Shown: positions 40,861 through 49,354 of the stretch, in pieces | Numbering within the stretch: position 1 is the first letter of the stretch | Layout: each line of letters starts with the position of its first letter | Source of the DNA: Panacagrimonas sp965216845 | GTDB lineage: Bacteria; Pseudomonadota; Gammaproteobacteria; Nevskiales; Nevskiaceae | Length of the DNA: 64,000 nucleotides | Direction of reading: 5' to 3' | Assembly (NCBI GenBank): GCA_965216845.1 | Contig: OZ244200.1 | Coordinates: 1,550,001-1,614,000 of the forward strand | Position numbers and translations under genes: made by a program | The notes under the pieces: generated by a model | Database searches by the model: none | Told to the model about the DNA's origin: nothing | What the model saw: the letters and a program-made list of their open reading frames with translations, nothing else

Positions 40861-42324
40861 GTGAATCAACCAGTCGAGTCTCCTCCCATTCCCAGCACCA
40901 CGCCGTCTTATCAGGACGACGTTGTGCTGGGATTTTCTATCATGACCGTGGTCTGGGGCGTGGTGGCGATGTTGGTGGGCGTATGGATTGCCGCCGAGCT
41001 GATGTGGCCGGCGCTGAACTTCGACCTTGCCTGGATCAGTTTTGGTCGCTTGCGTCCCTTGCACACCAACGCCGCGATCTTTGCGTTCGGCGGTTCGGCC
41101 CTGTTCGCCACCAGTTATTGGGTGGTGCAACGCACCTGCCGGGCGCCATTATTCGCACCGGCATTGGCCCGGTTTACGTTCTGGGGGTGGCAGGCGGTGA
41201 TCGTGGCCGCCGCCATTACCCTGCCATTGGGTATCACGCAGTCCAAGGAATACGCCGAGCTGGAATGGCCGATTGATATTCTCATTGCCGTGGTATGGGT
41301 GGCTTACGCGATCGTTTTCTTCGGAACCATCGCCAAGCGCACCGTCAGTCATATTTATGTGGCCAACTGGTTCTACGGCTCGTTTATTCTGGCGGTCGCG
41401 CTGCTGCACATTGTTAATAGTGCCGCCATTCCATTTTCAATGACGCAGTCGTATAGCGCTTATGCAGGCGCGGTAGACGCCATGGTGCAATGGTGGTATG
41501 GGCATAACGCGGTTGGATTTTTCCTGACCGCAGGCTTTCTGGGCATGATGTATTACTTCGTGCCCAAACAGGCGGGAAGGCCGATCTACTCTTACCGGTT
41601 ATCCATTGTCCATTTCTGGGCCTTGATCAGTATTTACATGTGGGCGGGGCCGCACCACCTGCATTACACCTCGGTTCCCGATTGGGTTCAAAGCCTGGGC
41701 ATGGTGTTTTCACTGATCCTGTTGGCGCCCAGCTGGGGCGGCATGATCAACGGTGTGATGACCTTGTCCGGCGCCTGGCACAAGTTGCGTGAAGACCCGA
41801 TTCTCAAGTTCCTGATCGTCTCTCTGTCTTTTTACGGCATGAGCACCTTTGAAGGGCCGATGATGTCGATCAAGACCGTCAACGCCTTGAGCCATTACAC
41901 CGACTGGACCATCGGTCATGTGCATAGCGGAGCGCTGGGCTGGGTCGCGATGATCAGTCTGGGGTCCATTTACATGCTGATTCCCAGACTGACCAACAAG
42001 CCGCAAATGCACAGCATTGCCGCGATCAACCTGCATTTTTGGCTGGCCACCATCGGCACCGTGTTGTACATCGCCTCGATGTGGATCGCCGGCGTCATGC
42101 AGGGTTTGATGTGGCGCGCCACCGAGGCCGACGGCACATTGACCTACAGCTTTGTTGAATCGCTCAAGGCCACCTATCCCTATTACGCCCTGCGTTTCGC
42201 CGGAGGGCTGATTTACTTCATCGGCATGTTGGTGATGGCCTGGAATGTGTGGAAAACCATCCGCGGGTCACGGCAACAATCCGAACCAGCGCCCCGCGCC
42301 GCGGCGACCGGGAGCGCCTCATGA
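40861..42324 (+). CDS. ccoN: CcoN, cbb3-type cytochrome c oxidase subunit I
   Basis: 487-residue catalytic subunit of the high-affinity haem-copper oxidase, about twelve transmembrane helices. Haem and CuB ligand histidines are visible in RPLHTNAAIFAFG, WWYGHNAVGFF, WAGPHHLHYT and DWTIGHVHSGALGW. GTG start. Its stop overlaps ccoO (ATGA). Confidence 0.97.
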   Translation: MNQPVESPPIPSTTPSYQDDVVLGFSIMTVVWGVVAMLVGVWIAAELMWPALNFDLAWISFGRLRPLHTNAAIFAFGGSALFATSYWVVQRTCRAPLFAPALARFTFWGWQAVIVAAAITLPLGITQSKEYAELEWPIDILIAVVWVAYAIVFFGTIAKRTVSHIYVANWFYGSFILAVALLHIVNSAAIPFSMTQSYSAYAGAVDAMVQWWYGHNAVGFFLTAGFLGMMYYFVPKQAGRPIYSYRLSIVHFWALISIYMWAGPHHLHYTSVPDWVQSLGMVFSLILLAPSWGGMINGVMTLSGAWHKLREDPILKFLIVSLSFYGMSTFEGPMMSIKTVNALSHYTDWTIGHVHSGALGWVAMISLGSIYMLIPRLTNKPQMHSIAAINLHFWLATIGTVLYIASMWIAGVMQGLMWRATEADGTLTYSFVESLKATYPYYALRFAGGLIYFIGMLVMAWNVWKTIRGSRQQSEPAPRAAATGSAS

Positions 42325-42965
42325 AACACGAGTTTATCGAGCAGCATGTGGGCTGGATGGCGGTGGCCATTTTTCTGGCCATCGTCATTGGTGGGATGGT
42401 GGAGATCATTCCGCTGATGAATCAGCGTGCCGCCGCACAGCCGGCCGAGGGTTTGAAACTCCGCTCGCCGTTGGAGGTTGCCGGGCGGGAGGTGTATCTG
42501 CGCGAAGGTTGCTATAACTGCCATTCGCAACAGGTCCGATACCTGGCCGAGGAAGTTCTGCGTTATGGACCGCCGGCGCAGATGGGGGAGTTTGTCTACG
42601 ACCATCCCTTCCAGTGGGGTTCCAAGCGCACGGGCCCGGACTTGTCGCGGGTCGGTGGGCGCTACAGTGATGAATGGCATCGCATTCATCTCATCAGCCC
42701 ACGTGCCGTGGTGCCTGAATCGAATATGCCCGGTTATCCCTGGCTCGAACATCAGCAATTCAAGAAAGGCGAGGTCAGCGCAATGATGCGCGCGCTGTCC
42801 CGGGTCGGTGTTCCTTTCTCTGAATCCGATATTTCCGGCGCCGAGGAGCAAATGCAAGGCAAGAGCAGGCTTGATGCGCTCATCAGCTACTTGCAGTCGC
42901 TGAAAGTTCCAGAAGCGACAAAAAATCAAGCGCGGATCAGTTCAACCGAGGAACTTGCATCATGA
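42321..42965 (+). CDS. ccoO: CcoO, cbb3 oxidase monohaem cytochrome c subunit
   Basis: 214 residues: N-terminal membrane anchor (about 11-30) and one haem-c site CYNCH (64-68). GPDLSRVGGRYSDEWH and NMPGYPWL (axial Met region) are typical. Four-base overlaps with ccoN and ccoQ. Confidence 0.97.
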   Translation: MKHEFIEQHVGWMAVAIFLAIVIGGMVEIIPLMNQRAAAQPAEGLKLRSPLEVAGREVYLREGCYNCHSQQVRYLAEEVLRYGPPAQMGEFVYDHPFQWGSKRTGPDLSRVGGRYSDEWHRIHLISPRAVVPESNMPGYPWLEHQQFKKGEVSAMMRALSRVGVPFSESDISGAEEQMQGKSRLDALISYLQSLKVPEATKNQARISSTEELAS

Positions 42966-43117
42966 TCAGCGGAATTTTCACCGTCGCCGCCCTGAGCGGT
43001 TTTCTGGCGGTGGTGGTCTGGGTGATATTTTCGGGTCGGGAAAAATTTGATCGGGCGGCACGCACACCGCTGGACGATGACAACGACCAGACCCCGCATC
43101 GGAACCCCGAATCATGA
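42962..43117 (+). CDS. ccoQ: CcoQ, small cbb3 oxidase subunit
   Basis: 51 residues: MISGIFTVAALSGF opening, one transmembrane helix ending VVVWVIFSG, then a charged tail (REKFDRAARTPLDDD). Start and stop overlap ccoO and ccoP by four bases each. Identified by position, size and the single-helix plus acidic tail layout of CcoQ/FixQ; it stabilises the CcoP association with the core. Confidence 0.88.
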   Translation: MISGIFTVAALSGFLAVVVWVIFSGREKFDRAARTPLDDDNDQTPHRNPES

Positions 43118-44043
43118 GTGCTTTGTGGAGTATTTTCGTCATCGTTCTGACGGTACTGAGTATTGTCGGCTGCCTGTGGCTGCTGATCTGGCAAAGCCGA
43201 GGTCATACCGGCCCGCAAACCACGCACGTCTGGGACGATGATTTGACCGAATACAACAATCCGCTTCCCAGGTGGTGGTTGAATCTTTTTGTGATCACCA
43301 TCGTTTTCAGTGTTGTTTATCTGCTGCTGTTCCCCGGTCTGGGTGGCATCGCCGGCCAGCTGGGTTGGACATCCAAAGCCGAGATGCAGGCGCGTCTTGA
43401 TCAACTCACCGAGCAGCGACAAGCACGGTTTGCAAAACTTGCGGACAAGCCGCTGCCAGCGCTGGTGCACGATGAGGTCGCATTATCCCTGGGCCGTTCG
43501 GTTTATGTTGCCAACTGTGCCGGTTGTCATGGCGTGGATGCGACCGGGGCGATTGGTTTTCCCAATCTGCGGGACCAGGACTGGCTGTATGGCGGCGAGC
43601 CACAGACCGTGCTGGCGAGTATTGTCAACGGGCGTAACGGTCAAATGCCGGGGCTTGAGGCGGCGCTTTCTGAGGACCAGATTCAGGCGCTGGTCGATTT
43701 TCTGCCGCATTGGTCGGATACAAAGCTGGACGATGCTGTTCGTGAAGCCGGCATGGCGGCCTACGCTGGAATCTGTGCCGCTTGTCACGGCCCGGATGGA
43801 AAAGGTAATACGGCGCTGGGTGCACCCAACCTCAGGGATGAGATCTGGCTGTGGGGCGCACGTCCTGAGCAACTGCGTCAGACCATTGTCGCGGGTCGCA
43901 ACAACAGCATGCCGCCGCACCGCGACCTGCTCTCGCCGCAGGAAGCGCGCGTGGTGGCGGCCTACGTTTTATCCCTGTCCGCGACGGATGCGATGGCGCA
44001 TCAGCCTGCTCTGGACACCGAAGAGATTGTCGCCAAACGATAA
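43114..44043 (+). CDS. ccoP: CcoP, cbb3 oxidase dihaem cytochrome c subunit
   Basis: 309 residues. N-terminal membrane helix pair (about 5-26 and 56-80) and two haem-c sites, CAGCH (135-139) and CAACH (221-225). HVWDDDLTEYNNPLPRWW is the conserved N-terminal segment. It accepts electrons from soluble cytochromes and passes them to CcoO. Confidence 0.97.
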   Translation: MSALWSIFVIVLTVLSIVGCLWLLIWQSRGHTGPQTTHVWDDDLTEYNNPLPRWWLNLFVITIVFSVVYLLLFPGLGGIAGQLGWTSKAEMQARLDQLTEQRQARFAKLADKPLPALVHDEVALSLGRSVYVANCAGCHGVDATGAIGFPNLRDQDWLYGGEPQTVLASIVNGRNGQMPGLEAALSEDQIQALVDFLPHWSDTKLDDAVREAGMAAYAGICAACHGPDGKGNTALGAPNLRDEIWLWGARPEQLRQTIVAGRNNSMPPHRDLLSPQEARVVAAYVLSLSATDAMAHQPALDTEEIVAKR

Positions 44044-44048
44044 TCGGT

Positions 44049-44062
44049 TTGACGTAAATCAA
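44049..44062. promoter_or_regulatory. Anr/FNR box upstream of the ORF119-ccoG unit
   Basis: TTGACGTAAATCAA fits TTGAY-N4-RTCAA exactly. It starts six bases after the ccoP stop. At -41.5 it would give a start near 44097, with CAGTAT (44085-44090) at the -10 position. It gives the maturation genes a promoter separate from ccoNOQP. Confidence 0.8.
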
Positions 44063-44119
44063 CGGAAAGTTCGCCGGTTGCAGGCAGTATGCGATCTCTA
44101 CTTGTTTTCAGGCGGAGGC

Positions 44120-44479
44120 ATGATGGCATCACCCTCAAAGCAGCCGGCAGCTGATGCGTCGGCAGCAAAGCGGCCGCCGGAGCTGAGCTGCGATGCGTCG
44201 GATGCGTTGAACGCAAGCCAAATACTGGCCGTTTCGGCGCGCAAAGGCTTGGGCGCGCGACCGCGTTTGCGACTGCTGGCTGGGGTGCTCTGGTCGGGGT
44301 TTATCGGAGCCAGCCTGGCATTACTGGTTCTGCTGATCGTGCCCGACCAATGGTTGATGGCGCCGGTTGGATTCGGTCGCTTGGCGGTGAGTTTTTGCGC
44401 GCTGTGGTTATTGGCGTTGGTTCCGGCATTGAGTGCGGCGCTGTTGAGCGGTCCGCGTGGAATCGACGATGCCCGCTGA
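44120..44479 (+). CDS. Unassigned 119-residue membrane protein between ccoP and ccoG
   Basis: Preceded by GGCGGAGG. A soluble N-terminal half of about 55 residues is rich in Ala, Ser and Lys; two transmembrane helices follow (LLAGVLWSGFIGASLALLVL and SFCALWLLALVPALSAALL). No cysteine pair or metal motif apart from one Cys. It overlaps ccoG by 11 bases and has its own Anr box, so it probably belongs to cbb3 maturation or to low-oxygen physiology. No family recognised. Confidence 0.75.
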   Translation: MMASPSKQPAADASAAKRPPELSCDASDALNASQILAVSARKGLGARPRLRLLAGVLWSGFIGASLALLVLLIVPDQWLMAPVGFGRLAVSFCALWLLALVPALSAALLSGPRGIDDAR

Positions 44480-45872
44480 ACCACCGCCGCCAGCGGCAGA
44501 GGCGCAAACCCTGCTGTACCAAAAAGGCGCGCGCATCCAGCCGCGCAGAGCCAGGGGCCGGTTTCAGAAGTTTCGCAATCTGGCCATGCTGGTCTTGTTG
44601 GGTGCGTATTACCTGACCCCGTGGTTGCAGTGGGGCGACCGTCCCCTGGTGTGGTTTGACCTTCCAGAGCGGCGTTTTTATCTGGCCTGGCTGACGCTTG
44701 CACCACAGGATCTGTTTCTGCTTTCGCTGCTACTGTTCGTTGCCGCCTTCACTTTGTTTTTCTTTACTTCCCTGGGCGGCCGGTTGTGGTGTGGTTATGC
44801 CTGTCCGCAAACCGTATGGACCGAGGCCTTTGTGTGGATTGAGCACCTTGTCGAAGGCGATCGGCATGCGCGTATCAAGCTTGATGACGCACCATGGAAC
44901 GCAAGGAAGGTCATGCGCCGGGGCGGTAAACATCTCGCGTGGCTTGTGTTCGCCGGGTTCACTGGTATTACCTTCGTCGCGTATTTCATTCCGGCACGGC
45001 AACTGTTTCCCGCCTTCGCCACATTTGACGTTTCAGGCTGGCCGCTGTTCTGGAGCTTGTTCTACGGGTTTGCGACCTGGGGCAACGCCGGCTTCATGCG
45101 CGAGCAGGTGTGCAAATACATGTGCCCCTACGCACGCTTTCAATCGGCCATGTTCGACAAGGACACGCTGATCATTGCCTACGATCAGGCCCGTGGAGAG
45201 CCCAGAAAATCTGATGCCCGGCAGCGTGGCGTGTCCGCAGGAGATTGTATCGATTGTTCGCTGTGCGTCCAGGTTTGTCCGGTTGGCATTGATATTCGCA
45301 AGGGACTGCAATACGAGTGTATTGCATGCGCATCCTGCGTGGATGTCTGCAACAGCGTGATGGATTCGGTCGGCAAGCCGCGCGGTCTGGTGCGTTATTC
45401 AACGTCGCGGCGCGAATCAGGGCAAGCGTCCCGGTTTCTTCGCCCGCGTGCGATTGCCTACGGCCTGGTGTGGCTGATCGCCTGCGCGGCATTGGCGACC
45501 ATGGTGTTAACTCACTCTCCGCTGCGCCTTGATGTTCTGCGCGACCGACACGCACTGGTGCGCGAACGCGCGGACGGTTCGCTGGAAAACTTGTACCAGT
45601 TCAAAATAACCAATGCGGACAATCGCGTCCGACGTTTTGAGATTCAGGCACGCTTTGACGACGGCAGCGTCTTGCTGCCACGGCCTGCACGGATCACGGT
45701 TCCCGCCGGAGAAACCGTGGCAGCGCTTGTTACCTTAAGCAGTTCCAGCGTCGCAACGAACCGTTTGAGCGCCACGCCAGTGCGCAATATTCGCGTGAGA
45801 ATCAGTGCTGTGGATGACGCTCGGCTCAGGGCCGAACGCCAAGCACGATTCGTGACCGCCAGACTGCGATGA
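44469..45872 (+). CDS. ccoG: CcoG (FixG/RdxA), copper-reducing Fe-S maturation factor
   Basis: 467 residues. About five transmembrane helices, and polyferredoxin motifs GYACPQTVWTEAF, CKYMCPYARFQSAMFD, CIDCSLCVQVCPVGID and CIACASCVDVCN. Known role: reduction of copper for CuB insertion in cbb3 oxidase. A C-terminal Ig-like extracytoplasmic domain follows (about 360-467). ATG at 44469 used; an in-frame GTG at 44457 would add four residues. Confidence 0.96.
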   Translation: MPAEPPPPAAEAQTLLYQKGARIQPRRARGRFQKFRNLAMLVLLGAYYLTPWLQWGDRPLVWFDLPERRFYLAWLTLAPQDLFLLSLLLFVAAFTLFFFTSLGGRLWCGYACPQTVWTEAFVWIEHLVEGDRHARIKLDDAPWNARKVMRRGGKHLAWLVFAGFTGITFVAYFIPARQLFPAFATFDVSGWPLFWSLFYGFATWGNAGFMREQVCKYMCPYARFQSAMFDKDTLIIAYDQARGEPRKSDARQRGVSAGDCIDCSLCVQVCPVGIDIRKGLQYECIACASCVDVCNSVMDSVGKPRGLVRYSTSRRESGQASRFLRPRAIAYGLVWLIACAALATMVLTHSPLRLDVLRDRHALVRERADGSLENLYQFKITNADNRVRRFEIQARFDDGSVLLPRPARITVPAGETVAALVTLSSSSVATNRLSATPVRNIRVRISAVDDARLRAERQARFVTARLR

Positions 45873-45893
45873 TTCGAGCCATGGAGGGTCGCG

Positions 45894-46139
45894 ATGACAA
45901 TGGATGAACTAAGCCGCTTTCTGGCCTGGAATACGCTGATTCATTTTGCCCTGTTATTGACCTGGGCTGCGTGTTTCATCTTCGCGCACGATTGGATGCT
46001 GCGTATGCACCAGCGTTATTTCCAGTTGAGCAGCGTGCGGTTTGACGAGCTGCATTATGTCGCAATGGGGTTTTACAAGATCATGATCCTGGTGTTCGTA
46101 TTTGTGCCTTATCTGCTTGTGCGGCTTGTTTTGAGTTAA
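45894..46139 (+). CDS. Small two-helix membrane protein (DUF6868-like)
   Basis: 81 residues with two hydrophobic helices (about 12-32 and 56-79) around a polar loop containing MLRMHQRYFQLSSVRFDELHY. The layout recalls small DUF6868-type proteins, but that match is from memory and weak. Preceded by GGAGGG. Co-directional with ccoG 21 bases upstream. Confidence 0.7.
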   Translation: MTMDELSRFLAWNTLIHFALLLTWAACFIFAHDWMLRMHQRYFQLSSVRFDELHYVAMGFYKIMILVFVFVPYLLVRLVLS

Positions 46140-46179
46140 GGAGACACGCAAGTATTCATATCAAACGCACGGTTCGCGC

Positions 46180-46683
46180 TCAGCTATCCTGCCAGACGAA
46201 ACGAAGATCCTTGTGCGTGCCCTGTTGCACGTCGACTTCCTTTTCCTGCAAGTCGCCCTTGTCGGGTACCGCGCGAACACGATAATGCCCGGAGGGAATA
46301 TCCGCGAGCAGAAAAGGCCCTTGTGTGGTGACATGCAAGAGCGCGGTGCCGTCATCGTTCAGAATTTCAACGCTCACATGTGAGGTGTATTGATAGCGCT
46401 GGCGATCTTGAACCAGAAATTCCAGGGCCAGTGGGTAGTTTCCACGATCGGCCTTCATCAGTGCAGCCTCGGTCTTGCCGATTCCGCCGGTCTTGTAACG
46501 GATGTTTTCCGATTCGAATATCGGCGGTTGTTTCCAGATCATCGCCGCATCTTGGGTTGGCGCCGGACAAAAGCACGGCCCGGTCTGCACGCCGGAAACA
46601 TCCGGACCCGCGATGCCGGCCAAAGGAAGGGCCAGTGCGAACAGGGCGGACCTGCCAAGACGGTGATGTTGTTGGTTGGCCAT
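46180..46683 (-). CDS. Exported protein with carboxypeptidase-regulatory/CNA-B-like beta domain
   Basis: 167 residues. Signal peptide (about 10-26), a CFCP cysteine pair close to the mature N-terminus, then a beta-rich region with YTSHVSVEILNDDGTALLH and FLLADIPSGHYRVRAV, a layout typical of carboxypeptidase-regulatory-like domains. It is the only left-pointing gene inside the cco cluster and is divergent from the ccoI unit, with two Anr boxes in the gap. Role unknown. Confidence 0.72.
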   Translation of the reverse strand: MANQQHHRLGRSALFALALPLAGIAGPDVSGVQTGPCFCPAPTQDAAMIWKQPPIFESENIRYKTGGIGKTEAALMKADRGNYPLALEFLVQDRQRYQYTSHVSVEILNDDGTALLHVTTQGPFLLADIPSGHYRVRAVPDKGDLQEKEVDVQQGTHKDLRFVWQDS

Positions 46684-46749
46684 GATGTTCTCCTTGGGTA
46701 TCGCTGGTTTTTGGCAGGGTCAGTGTGGTCGGCCTGGGTCAGGCGCGTG

Positions 46750-46763
46750 TTGATTCATGTCAA
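46750..46763. promoter_or_regulatory. Perfect Anr/FNR box in the divergent gap before the ccoI unit
   Basis: TTGATTCATGTCAA fits TTGAY-N4-RTCAA. At -41.5 relative to the leftward gene it would give a start near 46715; it may also serve the rightward unit together with the second box at 46787. Confidence 0.82.
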
Positions 46764-46786
46764 AGCCGGGTTGTTTGGCGCGCGGC

Positions 46787-46800
46787 TTGATCCATGTCAG
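46787..46800. promoter_or_regulatory. Near-perfect Anr/FNR box before the ccoI unit
   Basis: TTGATCCATGTCAG differs from the consensus only in the last base. Its centre is 37 bases from the first box. At -41.5 it gives a start near 46835 for the ccoH-like/ccoI/ccoS transcript. A third, weaker match (TTGATTCAGGACAA, 46839-46852) overlaps the ribosome-binding region and may be chance. Confidence 0.65.
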
Positions 46801-46859
46801 TGCGCCGCAGCCGGGGCGTGCGTCAGATTGCTCTGAAATTGATTCAGGACAAACAACGC

Positions 46860-47021
46860 ATGAACAAGGCAGCTGCCCGGACCAAGGGTTTTTCGCTCGA
46901 GTATTGGCTGGTGTTGATGATTCCGCTGTTCACGGTCATCGCGGGCGCGGTGACGATCTGGATTGCCAGCCATCATGGATATACCGCCTTGGGCAGGAGC
47001 GTTCAGGTCGTGAGCGGCTGA
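46860..47021 (+). CDS. 53-residue membrane protein in the ccoH position
   Basis: Residues 12-36 form one transmembrane helix (YWLVLMIPLFTVIAGAVTIW), followed by ASHHGYTALGRSVQVVSG. It lies directly before ccoI, where ccoH/fixH normally is, and the start resembles the N-terminus of FixH proteins, but FixH is about 150-170 residues with a periplasmic domain. Either a reduced FixH or an unrelated small protein. One base separates its stop from the ccoI ATG. Confidence 0.6.
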   Translation: MNKAAARTKGFSLEYWLVLMIPLFTVIAGAVTIWIASHHGYTALGRSVQVVSG

Positions 47022-47022
47022 C

Positions 47023-49167
47023 ATGCGCAGTGGCCTGGTCGCCGCGTCCGGCGCGCCCGAAGCTGACAACGGGCAACCGCTATTGGTCGCCCTGGACGGG
47101 GTTCACTGCGCCGGCTGTGTTCAACGGCTTCATCGCGCCTTGCCCGCCGAAGTCGTGTCCTGTGAAGTGGACCTGGCAACCAAGATTGCCACCATGACCC
47201 TGGATTCCAGACGCACTTCCATCAAGGCCATCCTTGGCGGCTTGAAACGCAGCGGCTTTGCGCCGCGCCTGATATCGGGCGCGGCGCTATCCGACGCAGA
47301 CACGCTCCAGCGGCGACGGCGAGCGGTGGGGCGTATTGGCCTGGCGCTGATCTGCGCGATGCAGGTCATGATGCTGGCCTGGCCGGATTATTTTTCCAGC
47401 GTCCCCGATACACAGGTCGCCGAGTTGATGCGCTGGGGTCAGTTCCTGATCGCTACGCCCGCCGTGTTCATCGCTGGTTGGCCTTTCCTGTCTGCTGCGG
47501 CGTCGGCGTTGTCGGCACGAACGCTGACCATGGACGTGCCGGTTGCCGCGTCGATCACCATTGCCTATTCGGTTTCGGTGGTGCGCGTTATCCAAGGGCA
47601 GGGGCTGCTTTATTTTGATGCGGCCACCATGTTTGTGGCCTTGCTGTTGTTGGGCAGGTACCTGGAATCCGGCACACGGGCCAAGGCCAGTGCGCGCATC
47701 AAGGCCCTGCTCGGCGCTCAGGTCAGTCAGGCGTTGCAGGTCACGCCACACGGATTGCAGTCGGTTGCCGTGTCCGCGCTGCGTGAGAATGATTTGATTC
47801 AGGTGCCATCGGGTGAGGCATTGGCGGTCGACGGGCGGCTCGAATCCGACGCTGATCTGGATGAGTCGCTGCTGACCGGCGAATCCAGGCCCATGGCAAG
47901 GCGCAGCGGCGCGTTGGCCTATGCGGGCAGCCTGAATCTTTCGCCAACGGCGCTGCGGTTGCGGGTGACGGCCTGCGGTGATCGCACCCGCTTGGCCGGA
48001 TTGTTGCGACTCCTGCAACGCGCCGCAGCGCGCAAGCCGACGGTGCAACGGATTGCGGACCGGGTCGCCGCTCACTTCACGCTGGCGGTACTCCTATTGG
48101 CGACGGCGGGTGCGATTTACGGGCTGCGTCAAGGGACTGACGTTGCGTTGGTGGTGGTGATCAGCGTGCTGATTGCCAGCTGTCCCTGTGCCTTGTCGCT
48201 GGCGGTTCCGGCGGTTCTGGCGTCCGCAAGTTCCAGGCTGGCCAGCCAGGGCGTGCTGTTGACAAGGGTTGATCGGCTGCTTCGGTTGCGTGATGTGGAC
48301 ACGGTGATATTCGACAAGACCGGAACCTTGACGCATGCCAGACTGGAGCAACGCGCGCTGCATCTGCTGGGCGCCAAGGGGCGTGAGCAGGTGATGCGCA
48401 TCGCGGCCGCGCTCGAGGCGGGCTTGCCGCATCCCATTGCGCGGGCGCTGTCCACCGGGGCGCACCACGGGTTGGCGCAGAACCTGAAGGTGAGACCTGG
48501 CCACGGCGTATCCGGAACCGTTGATGGACAGGCGTATTGGATCGGTCCGGCGCCGTCACCGGGTCACACCGACGATGCGCTGACCTGGGTTCGTCTTCAA
48601 AGCGATGACGGGCCGTTGGCCGATTTCGGCCTGGCGCCGACATTGCGCGACGAGGCGGCGCAGGTGGTCGGCAAGCTCAAATCCGCCGGAATCGAGGTTG
48701 AACTCTTGTCAGGCGATGCGCTGGCGGCAAGCCGGCAGATTGCGGACCAGTTGGGAATCAAGCGTTTGGCGGCACGGCAAACGCCCGAGCAGAAGTTGTT
48801 CCGGCTCCGTCAATTGCAGCAAGCCGGTCGCGTGGTGCTGGCAATCGGGGATGGACTCAACGATGCGCCGCTGCTGGCGGCGGCGGATGTATCGGCCGCC
48901 ATGCCGGCGGGTTCGGCGGCCACCCAGGCAGGTGCCGATCTGATTTTCCTCAATGACCGGCTGGACGGACTTCTTCTTGCGAGCAAAGTTGCCGATGCCG
49001 CACATCGCCGCATGTGGCAGAACATGACCTGGGCCATCGCCTACAACCTGTCGGTGTTGCCGCTGGCTTTCACCGCCAACCTGTTGCCGTGGATGGCGGC
49101 TGCGGGAATGTCCTTGTCGTCCTTGTTGGTGGTATCCAACGCGCTGCGGATGCCAAAGGCAACCTGA
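47023..49167 (+). CDS. ccoI: CcoI (FixI), P1B-type copper ATPase for cbb3 oxidase
   Basis: 714 residues. N-terminal metal-binding domain GVHCAGCVQ (C29, C32), transmembrane CPC motif (387-389) in IASCPCALSLAVP, phosphorylation site DKTGTLT (431-437), TGES loop in LLTGESRP, and GDGLNDAPLL hinge. Exports copper for assembly of the CcoN binuclear centre rather than for resistance, judged from context. Confidence 0.95.
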   Translation: MRSGLVAASGAPEADNGQPLLVALDGVHCAGCVQRLHRALPAEVVSCEVDLATKIATMTLDSRRTSIKAILGGLKRSGFAPRLISGAALSDADTLQRRRRAVGRIGLALICAMQVMMLAWPDYFSSVPDTQVAELMRWGQFLIATPAVFIAGWPFLSAAASALSARTLTMDVPVAASITIAYSVSVVRVIQGQGLLYFDAATMFVALLLLGRYLESGTRAKASARIKALLGAQVSQALQVTPHGLQSVAVSALRENDLIQVPSGEALAVDGRLESDADLDESLLTGESRPMARRSGALAYAGSLNLSPTALRLRVTACGDRTRLAGLLRLLQRAAARKPTVQRIADRVAAHFTLAVLLLATAGAIYGLRQGTDVALVVVISVLIASCPCALSLAVPAVLASASSRLASQGVLLTRVDRLLRLRDVDTVIFDKTGTLTHARLEQRALHLLGAKGREQVMRIAAALEAGLPHPIARALSTGAHHGLAQNLKVRPGHGVSGTVDGQAYWIGPAPSPGHTDDALTWVRLQSDDGPLADFGLAPTLRDEAAQVVGKLKSAGIEVELLSGDALAASRQIADQLGIKRLAARQTPEQKLFRLRQLQQAGRVVLAIGDGLNDAPLLAAADVSAAMPAGSAATQAGADLIFLNDRLDGLLLASKVADAAHRRMWQNMTWAIAYNLSVLPLAFTANLLPWMAAAGMSLSSLLVVSNALRMPKAT

Positions 49168-49171
49168 ATCC

Positions 49172-49354
49172 ATGGAAAGCCTGTTCTTGTTGATTCCCTT
49201 GGGTCTGATGCTGGTTCTGGCTGCCGGCTGGACATTTTTTCGGGCGGCCAGCAGCGGGCAGTTTGACGCCCTGAATGAGCAGCAAGGCCGCATGCCCGAC
49301 GATGAAGCCCAGCAAGGCGCTGATCTCGAATGCAAACCTCCGTTCATGCGCTGA
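49172..49354 (+). CDS. ccoS: CcoS, cbb3 oxidase maturation protein
   Basis: 60 residues with one N-terminal helix (LFLLIPLGLMLVLAAGWTFF) followed by AASSGQFDALNEQQ, which matches the CcoS pattern (helix, then W/FxxxSGQFDDL). Needed for cofactor insertion. Overlaps the next gene by 25 bases. Confidence 0.93.
   Translation: MESLFLLIPLGLMLVLAAGWTFFRAASSGQFDALNEQQGRMPDDEAQQGADLECKPPFMR

Noticed and set aside
46839..46852. Third Anr-like match TTGATTCAGGACAA
   Set aside because: One mismatch in a conserved base and it overlaps the ribosome-binding region of the 53-residue gene; more likely fortuitous.
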